Assembly: GCF_043643765.1 (NCBI RefSeq)
Contig: NZ_JBHZSP010000010.1
Span: 62,001 to 126,000, forward strand
Source: Marinomonas posidonica_A
GTDB lineage: Bacteria; Pseudomonadota; Gammaproteobacteria; Pseudomonadales; Marinomonadaceae
Direction: 5' to 3'
DNA length: 64,000 bases
Part shown: positions 1 to 8,572 of the stretch, piece by piece
Layout: each line of letters starts with the position of its first letter
Numbering within the stretch: the first letter of the stretch is position 1
Made by a program: the position numbers and the translations under genes
Notes under the pieces: generated by a model
What the model was told of the DNA's origin: nothing
The model's database searches: none
The model's input: only the letters and a program-made list of their open reading frames with translations

Positions 1-863
1 CACGCAGTGCCGATGACCTACACGAAGCACGTGAATTGGCTCTAGCGGCCGGTTTGAAAGCAGGTATTGTATCAAAAGTAGAACGCGCTGAAGCCGTTGC
101 GGATAACGAGACACTAGACAGCATTATCCTCGCTTCTGACGCGGTGATGGTTGCTCGTGGTGATCTAGGCGTAGAAATTGGTGACGCAGAATTGATCGGT
201 GTACAAAAACACATGATCAAACGCTGCCGACAGCTAAACCGTCCAGTAATCACAGCGACACAAATGATGGAAACCATGATCACCAGCGCCATGCCAACTC
301 GCGCCGAAGTCTTCGATGTGGCCAACGCTGTTCTAGATGGAACGGACGCCGTGATGCTATCAGCGGAAACCGCTGCAGGGGATTACCCTGAAGAAGTGAT
401 TCAGACAATGAACCGTGTTTGTTTGGGTGCTGAAAAGCAACCAGCCATCAACCGTTCTAAACACCGTATTGATGTCACCTTCACGAACATTGATGAAACC
501 ATCGCTATGTCAGCCATGTACGCGGCAAACCACCTTGAAGGTGTGAAAGCCATTATCAGTCTGACAGAATCTGGCACAACGCCTCTTTTGATGTCACGTA
601 TTAGCTCTGGCTTGCCAATTTTTGCTTTGTCTCCAAACCAGGCGACATTGAACAAAGCCGCTCTTTATCGTGGTGTCACACCAGTGGCTTTTTCATCACA
701 AGAATACAATGTGGACAACATCATTTCTGGTCTAGTCGATCATGTTAAATCTCTCGGCTATATTGCTGACGGTGATCTTGTGATCGTAACCAAAGGCGAC
801 CATTTGGTTAGCTATGGTACGACAAATGCAATGAAGATCGTCAAAGTGGGCGACATCGCATAA
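1..863 (+). CDS. pykA: Pyruvate kinase, type II (5'-truncated)
   Basis: Pyruvate kinase makes pyruvate and ATP from phosphoenolpyruvate and ADP in the last step of glycolysis. The reading frame is open from base 3, so the true start lies left of the window and about 286 C-terminal codons are present. Visible motifs are MVARGDLG (substrate/metal site), ITATQMMETM and PTRAEVFDVANAVLDGTDAVMLSAET, followed by the C-terminal regulatory domain. The sequence resembles E. coli PykA (type II) more than PykF, for example in the ARVCLGAEK-like stretch. mgsA follows after 24 nt and is probably co-transcribed. The family call is very secure; the type II assignment is by similarity recalled from memory. 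Confidence 0.96.
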   Translation, partial: RSADDLHEARELALAAGLKAGIVSKVERAEAVADNETLDSIILASDAVMVARGDLGVEIGDAELIGVQKHMIKRCRQLNRPVITATQMMETMITSAMPTRAEVFDVANAVLDGTDAVMLSAETAAGDYPEEVIQTMNRVCLGAEKQPAINRSKHRIDVTFTNIDETIAMSAMYAANHLEGVKAIISLTESGTTPLLMSRISSGLPIFALSPNQATLNKAALYRGVTPVAFSSQEYNVDNIISGLVDHVKSLGYIADGDLVIVTKGDHLVSYGTTNAMKIVKVGDIA

Positions 864-887
864 CGCTAACTATTTGAGGATTGTCCA

Positions 888-1343
888 TTGCACACAAAGA
901 TGGTCACCATGGCCGCCCAAAAGCGCATTGCTTTAGTGGCTCATGACAATATGAAAAGCGAGCTCATAAAATGGGCTCGCACTCACAAAGACAAACTAAT
1001 TGGCCACCAGCTCTATGCAACAGGCACCACAGGTAACCTATTGCAAAAAGAGTTGGGCGTTAAGATTGAGGCCTTGATTAGCGGCCCACTAGGTGGTGAC
1101 CAACAACTGGGTGGCATGATCGCTGAAGGTAGGATTGATGTCTTAATTTTTTTCTGGGACCCTTTTGAGCCTATGCCTCATGACCCAGATATCAAAGCCT
1201 TGTTACGCGTTGCTGCGGTATGGAATATTCCTATCGCCTGCAGTGTCTCATCGGCCAATTTTTTGGTGTCTTCGCCCCTATTCTGCAATGAATTTGAACG
1301 ACAAATACCAGATTATGAACGATACCTAAAAGAGCGACTTTAA
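888..1343 (+). CDS. mgsA: Methylglyoxal synthase
   Basis: This cytosolic enzyme converts dihydroxyacetone phosphate to methylglyoxal and phosphate, bypassing lower glycolysis under phosphate or sugar-phosphate stress. It has 151 residues, as usual for the family. The TTG start at 888 was chosen because GAGGA at 876-880 is 7 nt upstream, whereas the ATG at 900 is too far from it. With this start the catalytic residues fall at Asp71 (GPLGGDQQ), His98 and Asp101 (PHDPD), matching E. coli numbering. The stop codon lies inside the downstream terminator hairpin. Adjacency to pykA places two alternative fates of triose phosphate side by side. Confidence 0.95.
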   Translation: MHTKMVTMAAQKRIALVAHDNMKSELIKWARTHKDKLIGHQLYATGTTGNLLQKELGVKIEALISGPLGGDQQLGGMIAEGRIDVLIFFWDPFEPMPHDPDIKALLRVAAVWNIPIACSVSSANFLVSSPLFCNEFERQIPDYERYLKERL

Positions 1344-1356
1344 GTCGCTCTTTTTA
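1329..1356 (+). terminator. Intrinsic terminator after mgsA
   Basis: AGAGCGACT (1331-1339) pairs with AGTCGCTCT (1343-1351) across a 3-nt loop and is followed by TTTTTA. The hairpin overlaps the mgsA stop codon and closes the pykA-mgsA unit. Confidence 0.85.
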
Positions 1357-1558
1357 TTTCCAATCTCGTCATACCTCTTTCGCAACAAAAGCCTGGTAAG
1401 ACTCGCTGTTTTGCCCAAAATCAGCTATATTAGCGCCCTAAATTCGCAGCGTTTTTCTGTGTAGGCGACAAAAAAACGTAAAAACTGCGTTAAACCTCAT
1501 TACCGACGTTATCCGTTACCCCTCAACACCACGTTGGTTCAAAAACAGGAGAGATATT

Positions 1559-2050
1559 TTGCAAGCTGAAGTCGCATTAATCATGGGATCGAAAAGTGAT
1601 TGGGCCACAATGGAAGGCGCCACCGAAATTATGGATGCCTTGGGCGTGTCTTACCACGTGGAAGTCGTTTCCGCTCACCGAACTCCAGTCAAGCTTGCAG
1701 AATTTTCTGAAAGTGCCGCCGACAAAGGCTTCAAAGTCATCATTGGTGGTGCTGGTGGTGCCGCGCATTTACCTGGCATGGTCGCAGCACACACACACTT
1801 ACCTGTCTTAGGTGTACCGGTTCAAAGCAAAGCGTTAAACGGTATGGACAGCCTACTTTCCATTGCTCAAATGCCTAAGGGTGTTGCGGTAGGTACCTTA
1901 GCGATTGGTACTGCAGGGGCGTTTAATGCAGGACTCTTGGCATGTCAGATTCTAGCCACGTCAAATCCTGAATTGGCTGAGCGCATTAAGGCGTTCCGCC
2001 AACAACAAACCAATACGGTTTTGGCGAACCCTGATCCAAGAGAGGTGTAA
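1559..2050 (+). CDS. purE: N5-carboxyaminoimidazole ribonucleotide mutase (PurE class I)
   Basis: PurE converts N5-CAIR to CAIR in de novo purine synthesis, acting after PurK. The protein has 163 residues, typical of class I PurE. Motifs are GSKSD (10-14), SAHRTP (38-43, phosphate/carboxylate site), GGAGGAAHLPGM (63-74) and GVPVQS (85-90). The TTG start at 1559 is preceded by AGGAG at 1548-1552 with 6-nt spacing, and no in-frame ATG fits the conserved N-terminus. purK begins 3 nt after the stop, so the two are translationally linked. The 215 nt upstream hold the mgsA terminator and presumably a promoter, but I could not identify a convincing PurR operator there. Confidence 0.96.
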   Translation: MQAEVALIMGSKSDWATMEGATEIMDALGVSYHVEVVSAHRTPVKLAEFSESAADKGFKVIIGGAGGAAHLPGMVAAHTHLPVLGVPVQSKALNGMDSLLSIAQMPKGVAVGTLAIGTAGAFNAGLLACQILATSNPELAERIKAFRQQQTNTVLANPDPREV

Positions 2051-2053
2051 GCC

Positions 2054-3121
2054 ATGTCTGTATTGTGGGTACTTGGTGCAGGTCAACTTGGCGCCATGCT
2101 AAAACACGCTGGCACACCATTGGGCTTAGACATTCGACCAGTGGACATTGATAGCCATGACACTCTGCCTTTACAAGCTGACGATATTGTCACCGCGGAA
2201 CGTGAAGACTGGCCACAAACGGATGCCACCAAGCAACTTGCCTCTCATGCCAATTTCGTCAACCTATCGACGTTTCCACAATTGGCTGATCGTCTGACAC
2301 AAAAGCAATGGATCGATAAGCTTGATCTGGCAACAGCGCCTTGGTTTCCAGTAGAAGCCGACAGCCATGCAGACTATGCCTACCACACGCTTGGTGAACG
2401 CGTTCTTATGAAACGTCGTCGTGGTGGCTATGATGGCAAAGGACAATATTGGTTGAAGCAAGCTGAAGGCACAGAAATCCCTGACGACTGGAAAGGCCAA
2501 GCTATTGCCGAGCAAGCCATTAATTTTGATGAAGAAGTGTCACTCGTTGGTGTTCGTGGTGCCAATGGTGAAACACACTTTTACCCACTTACCCTAAACC
2601 TGCACATTAATGGCATTCTGTACGCGTCCATTTCTCCCCTAGAGCGTCTCGCTCCATTGCAAAGTAAAGCCGAAGCCATGCTCGGCAAACTTATGGATGC
2701 ACTAGACTATGTGGGCGTCATGGCAATGGAATGCTTCCGTGTGGGTGACGAGCTGCTTATCAATGAATTGGCCCCACGTGTTCACAACAGTGGACACTGG
2801 ACACAAGCTGGCGCCAGTGTCAGCCAATTTGAAAACCATGTTCGAGCGGTCGCAGGTTTACCTTTGGCTCCTGCTGAAATCAAAGGCCAAAGCATGATGG
2901 TCAACCTAATAGGCGTGCCGGTGGATTACCAATGGCTAAACATTCAAGGGCTTGAGTTGTACTGGTACCAAAAAGAAGTGCGCCCCGGCCGAAAAGTCGG
3001 TCATCTTAACTTTTGCTCAAACCAGCTTGGCGTTCTTCAAAATGCGCTGCAAAGCTTGTCGTTACCAGCGCCTTACCCTGAAGCACTGGACTGGCTGAGT
3101 AAGAACTTACCAACCGATTAA
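2054..3121 (+). CDS. purK: N5-carboxyaminoimidazole ribonucleotide synthase
   Basis: PurK is an ATP-grasp ligase that makes N5-CAIR from AIR, bicarbonate and ATP, feeding PurE. It has 355 residues, the expected size. The N-terminal nucleotide-fold motif GAGQLGAML lies at 8-16. The ATP-grasp lysine and glycine loop KRRRGGYDGKGQ lies at about 120-131. The metal-binding MECF and NELAPRVHNSGHWT stretches lie at about 225-250. It starts with ATG 3 nt after purE and is followed by a strong hairpin. Nothing unusual is visible. Confidence 0.96.
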   Translation: MSVLWVLGAGQLGAMLKHAGTPLGLDIRPVDIDSHDTLPLQADDIVTAEREDWPQTDATKQLASHANFVNLSTFPQLADRLTQKQWIDKLDLATAPWFPVEADSHADYAYHTLGERVLMKRRRGGYDGKGQYWLKQAEGTEIPDDWKGQAIAEQAINFDEEVSLVGVRGANGETHFYPLTLNLHINGILYASISPLERLAPLQSKAEAMLGKLMDALDYVGVMAMECFRVGDELLINELAPRVHNSGHWTQAGASVSQFENHVRAVAGLPLAPAEIKGQSMMVNLIGVPVDYQWLNIQGLELYWYQKEVRPGRKVGHLNFCSNQLGVLQNALQSLSLPAPYPEALDWLSKNLPTD

Positions 3122-3131
3122 TCTCTCTCCC

Positions 3132-3170
3132 ATAACATGCCGCACTCTCTGCGGCATGTTATTTACTCTT
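3132..3170 (+). terminator. Probable terminator after purK
   Basis: A perfect 12-bp stem pairs ATAACATGCCGC (3132-3143) with GCGGCATGTTAT (3151-3162) around a 7-nt loop. The following T-tract is weak (TTACTCTT), so efficiency is uncertain. Confidence 0.6.
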
Positions 3171-3364
3171 AATGTCATCAAAGCATCCAATCTTGCAAAA
3201 AAATGTCTAAAAATTTGCAAATAATGAAGATTATATCTTGTTATGTTTTCAAAACTCCTTATTCTAAAAGTACGAAATAAGCCTTCCGACTGAAGCCCAT
3301 TCAGCATCAAAAAGGCAGCACTAATAAAAAAACAGCACGCTACGATGCTGATAAGGAACCTTGA

Positions 3365-3838
3365 ATGAACCATATTGAACTTGATTGCTATGATTGGCGG
3401 CTATTGCGTGCCTTACAAGAAAATGCCCGACTCACCAATGTGGCCCTGTCTGAACAGGTCAACCTTTCCCCTTCCCAATGCTCAAGACGTCTGCAAAGAC
3501 TAGAACAAAGCAACTTAATCGAGGCCTACTTTACACAACTCAATGCCACAGAACTGGGTTATCATGTCACAGCCTTTGTGAACATCACCCTAGACAAAGG
3601 CAATAAAGAAGCTGACCATCATTTTAAAGAAGCCATTGCGGCCATGCCAAAAGTACTAGAATGTTATTCCGTCAGTGGCGATGCAGACTATTGGCTGAGA
3701 GTGATTAGTGAGGATTTACCTTCGCTTTCCGACTTTTTAAATGAATCCATTTCAGCCTTACCCAGTGTCCGAAACCTGACCTCAACACTGGTACTGAATC
3801 GCATCAAAAACGCCCCGTCCATACCGTTACCAAACTAA
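3365..3838 (+). CDS. Lrp/AsnC-family transcriptional regulator
   Basis: This 157-residue protein has the two-part Lrp/AsnC layout. An N-terminal winged helix-turn-helix spans about 8-57 (LDCYDWRLLRALQENARLT, then NLSPSQCSRRLQRLE as the recognition part). A C-terminal RAM ligand-sensing/oligomerisation domain spans about 68-145 and includes VLECYSVSGDADYWLRV. Such regulators respond to amino acids or similar small ligands. The target is unknown: neither the purEK unit nor the convergent MFS gene is an obvious partner, and the gene appears monocistronic. The ATG at 3365 lacks a strong ribosome site but fits the family N-terminus. Confidence 0.9.
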   Translation: MNHIELDCYDWRLLRALQENARLTNVALSEQVNLSPSQCSRRLQRLEQSNLIEAYFTQLNATELGYHVTAFVNITLDKGNKEADHHFKEAIAAMPKVLECYSVSGDADYWLRVISEDLPSLSDFLNESISALPSVRNLTSTLVLNRIKNAPSIPLPN

Positions 3839-3865
3839 TAATAGGCAGCAGAAAAGAAATTCAAT

Positions 3866-3891
3866 GTGTAAGAGTCATATCACTCTTACAC
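3866..3891. terminator. Hairpin between convergent genes
   Basis: GTGTAAGAGT (3866-3875) and ACTCTTACAC (3882-3891) form a perfect 10-bp stem with a 6-nt loop between the Lrp-family gene and the convergent MFS gene. There is no long T-run on either side, so this is a candidate bidirectional terminator only. Confidence 0.45.
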
Positions 3892-5156
3892 TAAGCCTCT
3901 GGTAATCGAACCACGACCAGAACACCAATCAATGCCAACAGCGAAAACACCAATACCAAAGCCGGCAATGAAATCACATTGGTTAAAAGAGCAAAAACAC
4001 TCATCACTAATAACATGACGCCAATCACAGTGTTACTGACTGCGACGTACTCCGTTCTATCGTTTCCTTCCACCAAATCTACCAAATACGTTTTACGCCC
4101 AATACGCACGCCCTGATGAGCCACACACAAAATAAAGTACAAGGCAGGCATAAACCAAACCATCTCAGCAAAACTCGGAAATAACCACATGATGACGAAT
4201 AGCAATACTCCAGAAAACACACCAAGCAAGGTAGAAAACATCATAACCTGACGGCTAGAATAGTCAGAAAAACGCCCCCAGAAGGGCGAAGAAACTAAAG
4301 ACGCTAAACCACTCGCCGCCATAAACGCCCCTAATACCCATAAGCCATTACCCAAATGCTGCTGAGCAATCAGCACATAATAGGGCGCACTCAAAGCAGT
4401 ACAGAGTAACAGTGAACGAGCGATCACAAAGGTTCGAAACGATGCATTTGTTTTCAGTAGAGAAAGGCCTGCAAACAATTGCCAGAAACCAACGGGAATT
4501 TGATCGACTTCACTCCTTGGCTCATCAATCAAAGCATACACCATGGCGGCAAAACACCAGACTAAAGCCCCAATAATCAGACTAGTAGCATAAAAAACCG
4601 TGTTCGCTTCCAGCTCAAAAAAACCGCTGAATACCATTGTCAAAGCCACACCCAAAGTGATTAAACCTGCAGCACTAGAAGCCCAACCCGATACTCGACC
4701 ACGCCGACCTTTTGAAATGGTTTTGCCTAGTACATCCTTAGAGGTAATGGAATTCAACCCCCGAGCTAAACTGAACACCACCATTAGAGCAATCACACAC
4801 CAACCCGCCGCAGCTCCTTCTAGTAACAGAGCAACCACTCCAATCAACACCACGCATACAGCTTGCAACACACTGCCGATCACCCAAAGCCATTTCCGTA
4901 ATGCCACTCGACGAATGTAGCTGGCCATCAGCAGTTGTGGTAACAAAGAACCGGATTCACGAATTGGCACCAGCCAACCCAACAAATACACAGGCACGCC
5001 GACACCTTGTAAAATCCACGGTAAGGTCACCTTAGGATTGATTAAAGCATCACCAAGATTGATCAATAACTGTGACCAAACCAACTTTTTCACACTGTCT
5101 GACTCATTTGGTTTCGACTTAGACAAACTATCCTGCTTCGCACTTACTTGCGACAT
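3891..5156 (-). CDS. Major facilitator superfamily transporter
   Basis: An inner-membrane permease of 421 residues with about a dozen hydrophobic segments spread along its length, after a polar cytoplasmic N-terminus of about 30 residues rich in Lys, Ser and Asp. Between the first segments are basic loops (SYIRRVALRKW), and KGRRGRVSGWASS lies in an MFS-like cytoplasmic loop. The substrate cannot be predicted. I prefer the ATG at 5156 (MSQVSAK) over the in-frame TTG at 5168, though neither has a strong ribosome site. The gene is convergent with the Lrp-type regulator and sits alone. It could be an efflux pump or a metabolite carrier. Confidence 0.85.
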   Translation of the reverse strand: MSQVSAKQDSLSKSKPNESDSVKKLVWSQLLINLGDALINPKVTLPWILQGVGVPVYLLGWLVPIRESGSLLPQLLMASYIRRVALRKWLWVIGSVLQAVCVVLIGVVALLLEGAAAGWCVIALMVVFSLARGLNSITSKDVLGKTISKGRRGRVSGWASSAAGLITLGVALTMVFSGFFELEANTVFYATSLIIGALVWCFAAMVYALIDEPRSEVDQIPVGFWQLFAGLSLLKTNASFRTFVIARSLLLCTALSAPYYVLIAQQHLGNGLWVLGAFMAASGLASLVSSPFWGRFSDYSSRQVMMFSTLLGVFSGVLLFVIMWLFPSFAEMVWFMPALYFILCVAHQGVRIGRKTYLVDLVEGNDRTEYVAVSNTVIGVMLLVMSVFALLTNVISLPALVLVFSLLALIGVLVVVRLPEA

Positions 5157-5255
5157 CCACAACCCCAATTTTCCACAATCATCTCAATAGCATAGCATGC
5201 CAATAACATCACAAGGCGAAACAAATAAGAGGAAAACTTGCAACAGCAATGTCCA

Positions 5256-6452
5256 CTAATTAGCGGCCTTCAACTCTGCTCTAACCATCCAGTTTCTTGG
5301 GGTTAACGAAGCCGCGCAGAAAGCCCCTATGTCCACGTGGTAACCCTGCTCTTGTAGGAAAATAGCACGGTCTAAAATGAGCCAGTATTCTAAGGCAGGT
5401 CGAAACCATTGACTGATCGCTTGTTGCTTTTGCAGGTCTTGATAACGTTGTCCAGCCGCGTGTTGAAAATCTTCAAATGGCTGTTGAGCGATCAAGTGTG
5501 TCAGTTGTTTTTGCTCCGCGGCCCAATGACAAAATCCCAAAAAGCCCTGATTTAATAAGACTTTTTGAATGGAAGGCACGGCAAGATATTGATCTGTTTT
5601 TCGGGCATGACGCTGCCAAAGATCAAACCCCAAACGGTATGTCAGTTCCTGCTTTTGTAATCTTTGCTCTCTGGCACCCGCGGTCGCAACTTGTTTCACT
5701 GCTAACTTTAAATCGGCTTTGCGTAAGGTCAATTTGGCCTGTGCAGCCAACGTGGATAAAGGTTGATAGGCTTCGGTTTGAGTAAGGTGATAACAGCAAG
5801 GCGCAATACAGATATAAGACACCTTTAACCTACTGGCCTGCTCTAACAACACTCGATGTAAGTCTCCACAAGCATGCAATGCCACTGCACATTGCGTTGT
5901 CTTCAGGAGCGCCTCTGGGGCATCTGCTAACACATCTGTACAGTGAAATGTTTGCTGGAGGAAAAGTTGTTGTGCTTTTTGTTGGCCTGCTTCACACAAG
6001 CTCTGTTGCCACTCAACACTGACCACCTGCTTATTCCCTTGATACGCCAGATATTTACCAAGATGCCCCTTACCAGCACACCACTCCAAATAGCGATCAA
6101 CCATTGGAGTACATGCTGCAAACGCTTCAATCTGTGACCATTTACGCCCTTTTATGCCAGTCGACAGATACGCTGGTGGTGACGTGGCGTTTTGCCGAGT
6201 TTGCTCGGTGGCTAAAAAGCCCTGAGGCCAATCAGAAAGTTCACCAAGACTGGGCTGCACATGGATTATCTCAGCCACTTGCTTCGCATCCTCAAGGTCC
6301 ACTTCCTGTTGAACATTGAGCCATGCCGCTAAAGCTGGGTAAGCTTCTTGCCAAGGCAAGGTTAGACAGGCAAAACTATCGAATTGCCACAGCGCTTTAT
6401 GTTGATGCAACCACTGATCAATGGCTTGAAAACGAGTTTGAAGATGGTTCAT
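5256..6452 (-). CDS. SAM-dependent methyltransferase, METTL25/TRM13-like
   Basis: A 398-residue protein with a Rossmann-type methyltransferase core. The SAM-binding glycine loop is CAGKGHLG at 125-132, followed by an acidic strand end (VVSVEW). A PPAYLSTGIKGRKWSQIEAF segment at 92-111, ALHACGD at 191-197 and APCCYH at 217-222 recall the Methyltransf_32 family, which contains eukaryotic TRM13 and METTL25. Those relatives modify tRNA or other RNA, but the substrate here is unknown. The N-terminal 90 residues and C-terminal 130 residues show no domain I recognise. The gene is monocistronic and divergent from the aminotransferase. The methyltransferase call is confident; the RNA substrate is inference. 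Confidence 0.8.
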   Translation of the reverse strand: MNHLQTRFQAIDQWLHQHKALWQFDSFACLTLPWQEAYPALAAWLNVQQEVDLEDAKQVAEIIHVQPSLGELSDWPQGFLATEQTRQNATSPPAYLSTGIKGRKWSQIEAFAACTPMVDRYLEWCAGKGHLGKYLAYQGNKQVVSVEWQQSLCEAGQQKAQQLFLQQTFHCTDVLADAPEALLKTTQCAVALHACGDLHRVLLEQASRLKVSYICIAPCCYHLTQTEAYQPLSTLAAQAKLTLRKADLKLAVKQVATAGAREQRLQKQELTYRLGFDLWQRHARKTDQYLAVPSIQKVLLNQGFLGFCHWAAEQKQLTHLIAQQPFEDFQHAAGQRYQDLQKQQAISQWFRPALEYWLILDRAIFLQEQGYHVDIGAFCAASLTPRNWMVRAELKAAN

Positions 6453-6531
6453 AAGTTGAAGAGTTTACACGACCAATTAAAGTGTCTTGATTTCTTGACA
6501 GTGAGTGTGGAATTTCCCTTTTGATTGCATT

Positions 6532-6549
6532 GTATTTTGCCATAAATAC
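6532..6549. promoter_or_regulatory. Inverted repeat upstream of aminotransferase
   Basis: GTATTT (6532-6537) and AAATAC (6544-6549) form a perfect dyad with a 6-nt spacer, about 60 nt before the aminotransferase start in the divergent intergenic region. It could be an operator. The G-to-C spacing does not fit a TyrR box. Confidence 0.3.
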
Positions 6550-6608
6550 GGCAGAATGATGTATTGTTTATTGCAACGAAAAATACACACAAGGACCCCA
6601 ACCAAATC

Positions 6609-7805
6609 ATGTTTAAGCATCTTCAAGTTGTACCAGGTGATCCACTTTTAGCCCTTATCATCGCTCACCAAAAAGACACTAATCCAAAGAAAATAGATCT
6701 TGGTGTCGGTGTTTACAAAGACGATAACGGTAAAACCCCTATTTTAAATAGTGTGAAAAAAGCGGAAGCTATTTTGCTTGAGCAAGAAGAGTCTAAAAGC
6801 TATTTAGGCATTTATGGCGCTACTGAATTTGAAGCTATTATTCAAGACCTTATCTTGGGCGACAATAACCCTCTTATCACCTCAGGTCGTATTCGCTCAA
6901 CCCAAACACCGGGTGGTACTGGTGCGTTAAAAGTGGCCGCTGATTTCATCAGTGCTAATCTGTCTGGCGCGCGCCTTTGGGTCAGTGATCCAACTTGGGG
7001 AAATCACGAGTCCATCTTTAACTCAGCTGGTGTAGAAGTGACGCCATACCCATATTACGATTCAGCAACAAATGGTCTGCGCTTTGACGATATGATGACC
7101 AAGTTGGAAGCCGAGGCCAAAGAAGGTGATGTATTGTTATTACACGCTTGCTGCCACAACCCAACAGGGATTGATCTGCAGTTAGAGCAATGGAAGGTCA
7201 TTACCGATTTCGTAAAGCGTCGTGGCTTACTGCCATTGGTCGATGCCGCTTACCAAGGCTTCGGCGACGGTTTGGATGAAGACTTGGTAGGCCTACGCCA
7301 TATGGCAGCCAATGTTGATAATATGCTGATTGCGAACTCTTTCTCGAAAAACTTCGGCATCTATCGCGAGCGTTGTGGTGGCTTAAGCGTCATTGCCACA
7401 ACGGCTTCAGAAGCTGATGCAGCGTTCTCTATCATAGGTCAAGCAATTCGCGCTAACTACTCGATGCCTCCAGCACACGGTGCCGCCGTGGTTTACACCA
7501 TCATGAGTCGTCCTGAACTGAAAGCAGAATGGGAACAAGAAGTGGCAGAGATGCGTAATCGTATCAACGGCCTGCGTGAAAAATTAGTCTCTAAACTGGT
7601 CCAATCGGGTGTCAGTAAAGACTTCAGCTTTATTAAAGACCAGCGCGGCATGTTCTCTTACTCAGGTTTAACCCTAGAGCAAGTACGCCGACTACGCAGC
7701 GAGTTTTCGATTTACATTGCCGATACAGGCCGTGTGAGCGTAGCAGGTGTTAGCGATGACAACATCGATTACCTATGCGCAAGCATTGCTGAGGTCGTTG
7801 GCTAA
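6609..7805 (+). CDS. Aromatic/aspartate amino acid aminotransferase (class I)
   Basis: A PLP-dependent class I aminotransferase that interconverts aromatic or acidic amino acids and 2-oxo acids. The ATG at 6609 gives 398 residues and the expected N-terminus MFKHLQVVPGDPLL; AAGGA at 6591-6595 precedes it. The upstream TTG extension is not family-like. Key sites are PGGTGAL (101-107, phosphate cup), HNPTG (183-187), DAAYQG (212-217) and the PLP lysine in SFSKNFG (Lys247). A C-terminal arginine in the TGRVSVAG stretch binds the substrate carboxylate. TyrB and AspC cannot be separated with certainty from sequence alone. A strong terminator follows. Confidence 0.92.
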   Translation: MFKHLQVVPGDPLLALIIAHQKDTNPKKIDLGVGVYKDDNGKTPILNSVKKAEAILLEQEESKSYLGIYGATEFEAIIQDLILGDNNPLITSGRIRSTQTPGGTGALKVAADFISANLSGARLWVSDPTWGNHESIFNSAGVEVTPYPYYDSATNGLRFDDMMTKLEAEAKEGDVLLLHACCHNPTGIDLQLEQWKVITDFVKRRGLLPLVDAAYQGFGDGLDEDLVGLRHMAANVDNMLIANSFSKNFGIYRERCGGLSVIATTASEADAAFSIIGQAIRANYSMPPAHGAAVVYTIMSRPELKAEWEQEVAEMRNRINGLREKLVSKLVQSGVSKDFSFIKDQRGMFSYSGLTLEQVRRLRSEFSIYIADTGRVSVAGVSDDNIDYLCASIAEVVG

Positions 7806-7832
7806 TCTCAAGCAAAGTTAGGTTGAAAGCAT

Positions 7833-7868
7833 AAAAAAGCGGTGAAAATTACTTTTCACCGCTTTTTT
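7833..7868. terminator. Bidirectional intrinsic terminator
   Basis: A perfect 16-bp stem (7833-7848 with 7853-7868) has a TTAC loop, an A-run on one arm and a T-run on the other. It lies between the aminotransferase (+) and the UPF0149 gene (-) and can terminate both. Confidence 0.92.
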
Positions 7869-7888
7869 GATTTATCGAACGGTATCAA

Positions 7889-8503
7889 TTAATGCAAAAT
7901 ACGAGTGTCTGAGGCATTTTCACCAAGCTGCATTTCAGGGTGATAATGTTGAATCAAGCGCTGCACGGAAGGCTCGATCATTTCTCGCCAGAAGCTCACT
8001 TCTTGCTCCATCATTTTATTCAGTTTGGCTATGCCTGCATCCGTGCCAAACAATCTCACTGGCGCGAGTGCCTCATCAAAGAAGTCGCGATCACCACCAA
8101 TACCAACGCCGAGTAACTTGGCACCGCGTACAAAGCCTGCACACCACTCTTCCACGAGTATTTTAGATTCGCCTTCGTATTCTTGTTCCAGATACACTGG
8201 GCTGAACTCACCGAACAGCAGACTGTTCATCGCTTCCATATACATGATCAACACTAAACTGAGGAACTCATCTTCTTCCTCAGCAGACTCCCAAACAGGC
8301 TGATCTTCATCCGCCCCCCAAATGGCATTCAACCATAAGTCAGGCTCTAGTTCTTTGGCTGAACAACCTAATGCTGTGAGAAACCCATCCAGTTCAGACA
8401 CACAAAGCAGCGATCTGTCTGTGCCAAATTTCAGTAAGTAGTGATCAATTTTTTCATACAACACTTCTTCACTGATGATTTCATCATCTCTTTCTTCAGA
8501 CAT
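7889..8503 (-). CDS. UPF0149 (YecA/YgfB) family protein
   Basis: A 204-residue acidic, probably cytosolic protein with family hallmarks SELDGFLTALGCS near residues 37-49, a following PDLWLNAIWG stretch, and WCAGFVRG near 120. UPF0149 proteins are widespread in gammaproteobacteria but poorly characterised. No C-terminal SEC-C zinc motif is visible, unlike some YecA homologues. It lies 69 nt downstream of parE on the same strand with no terminator between, so it may be read through from parE. It ends at a strong bidirectional terminator. The family call is firm; function is unknown. Confidence 0.85.
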   Translation of the reverse strand: MSEERDDEIISEEVLYEKIDHYLLKFGTDRSLLCVSELDGFLTALGCSAKELEPDLWLNAIWGADEDQPVWESAEEEDEFLSLVLIMYMEAMNSLLFGEFSPVYLEQEYEGESKILVEEWCAGFVRGAKLLGVGIGGDRDFFDEALAPVRLFGTDAGIAKLNKMMEQEVSFWREMIEPSVQRLIQHYHPEMQLGENASDTRILH

Positions 8504-8572
8504 TCACTTATTCCAATTCATTGGACGATTCTCTAAGTTTAGCTCGCCTTACTCAAGACGAAAGGTTTTTTA

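Noticed and set aside
1360..1558. Possible PurR operator or strong promoter upstream of purE
   Set aside because: TATATT at 1426-1431 lacks a matching -35, and no ACGCAAACGTTTGCGT-like sequence is present.
3107..3373. 88-codon minus-strand open frame opposite the purK end and the Lrp-type gene's leader
   Set aside because: It overlaps the purK terminator, lacks a ribosome site and has no family resemblance; it is an antisense shadow.
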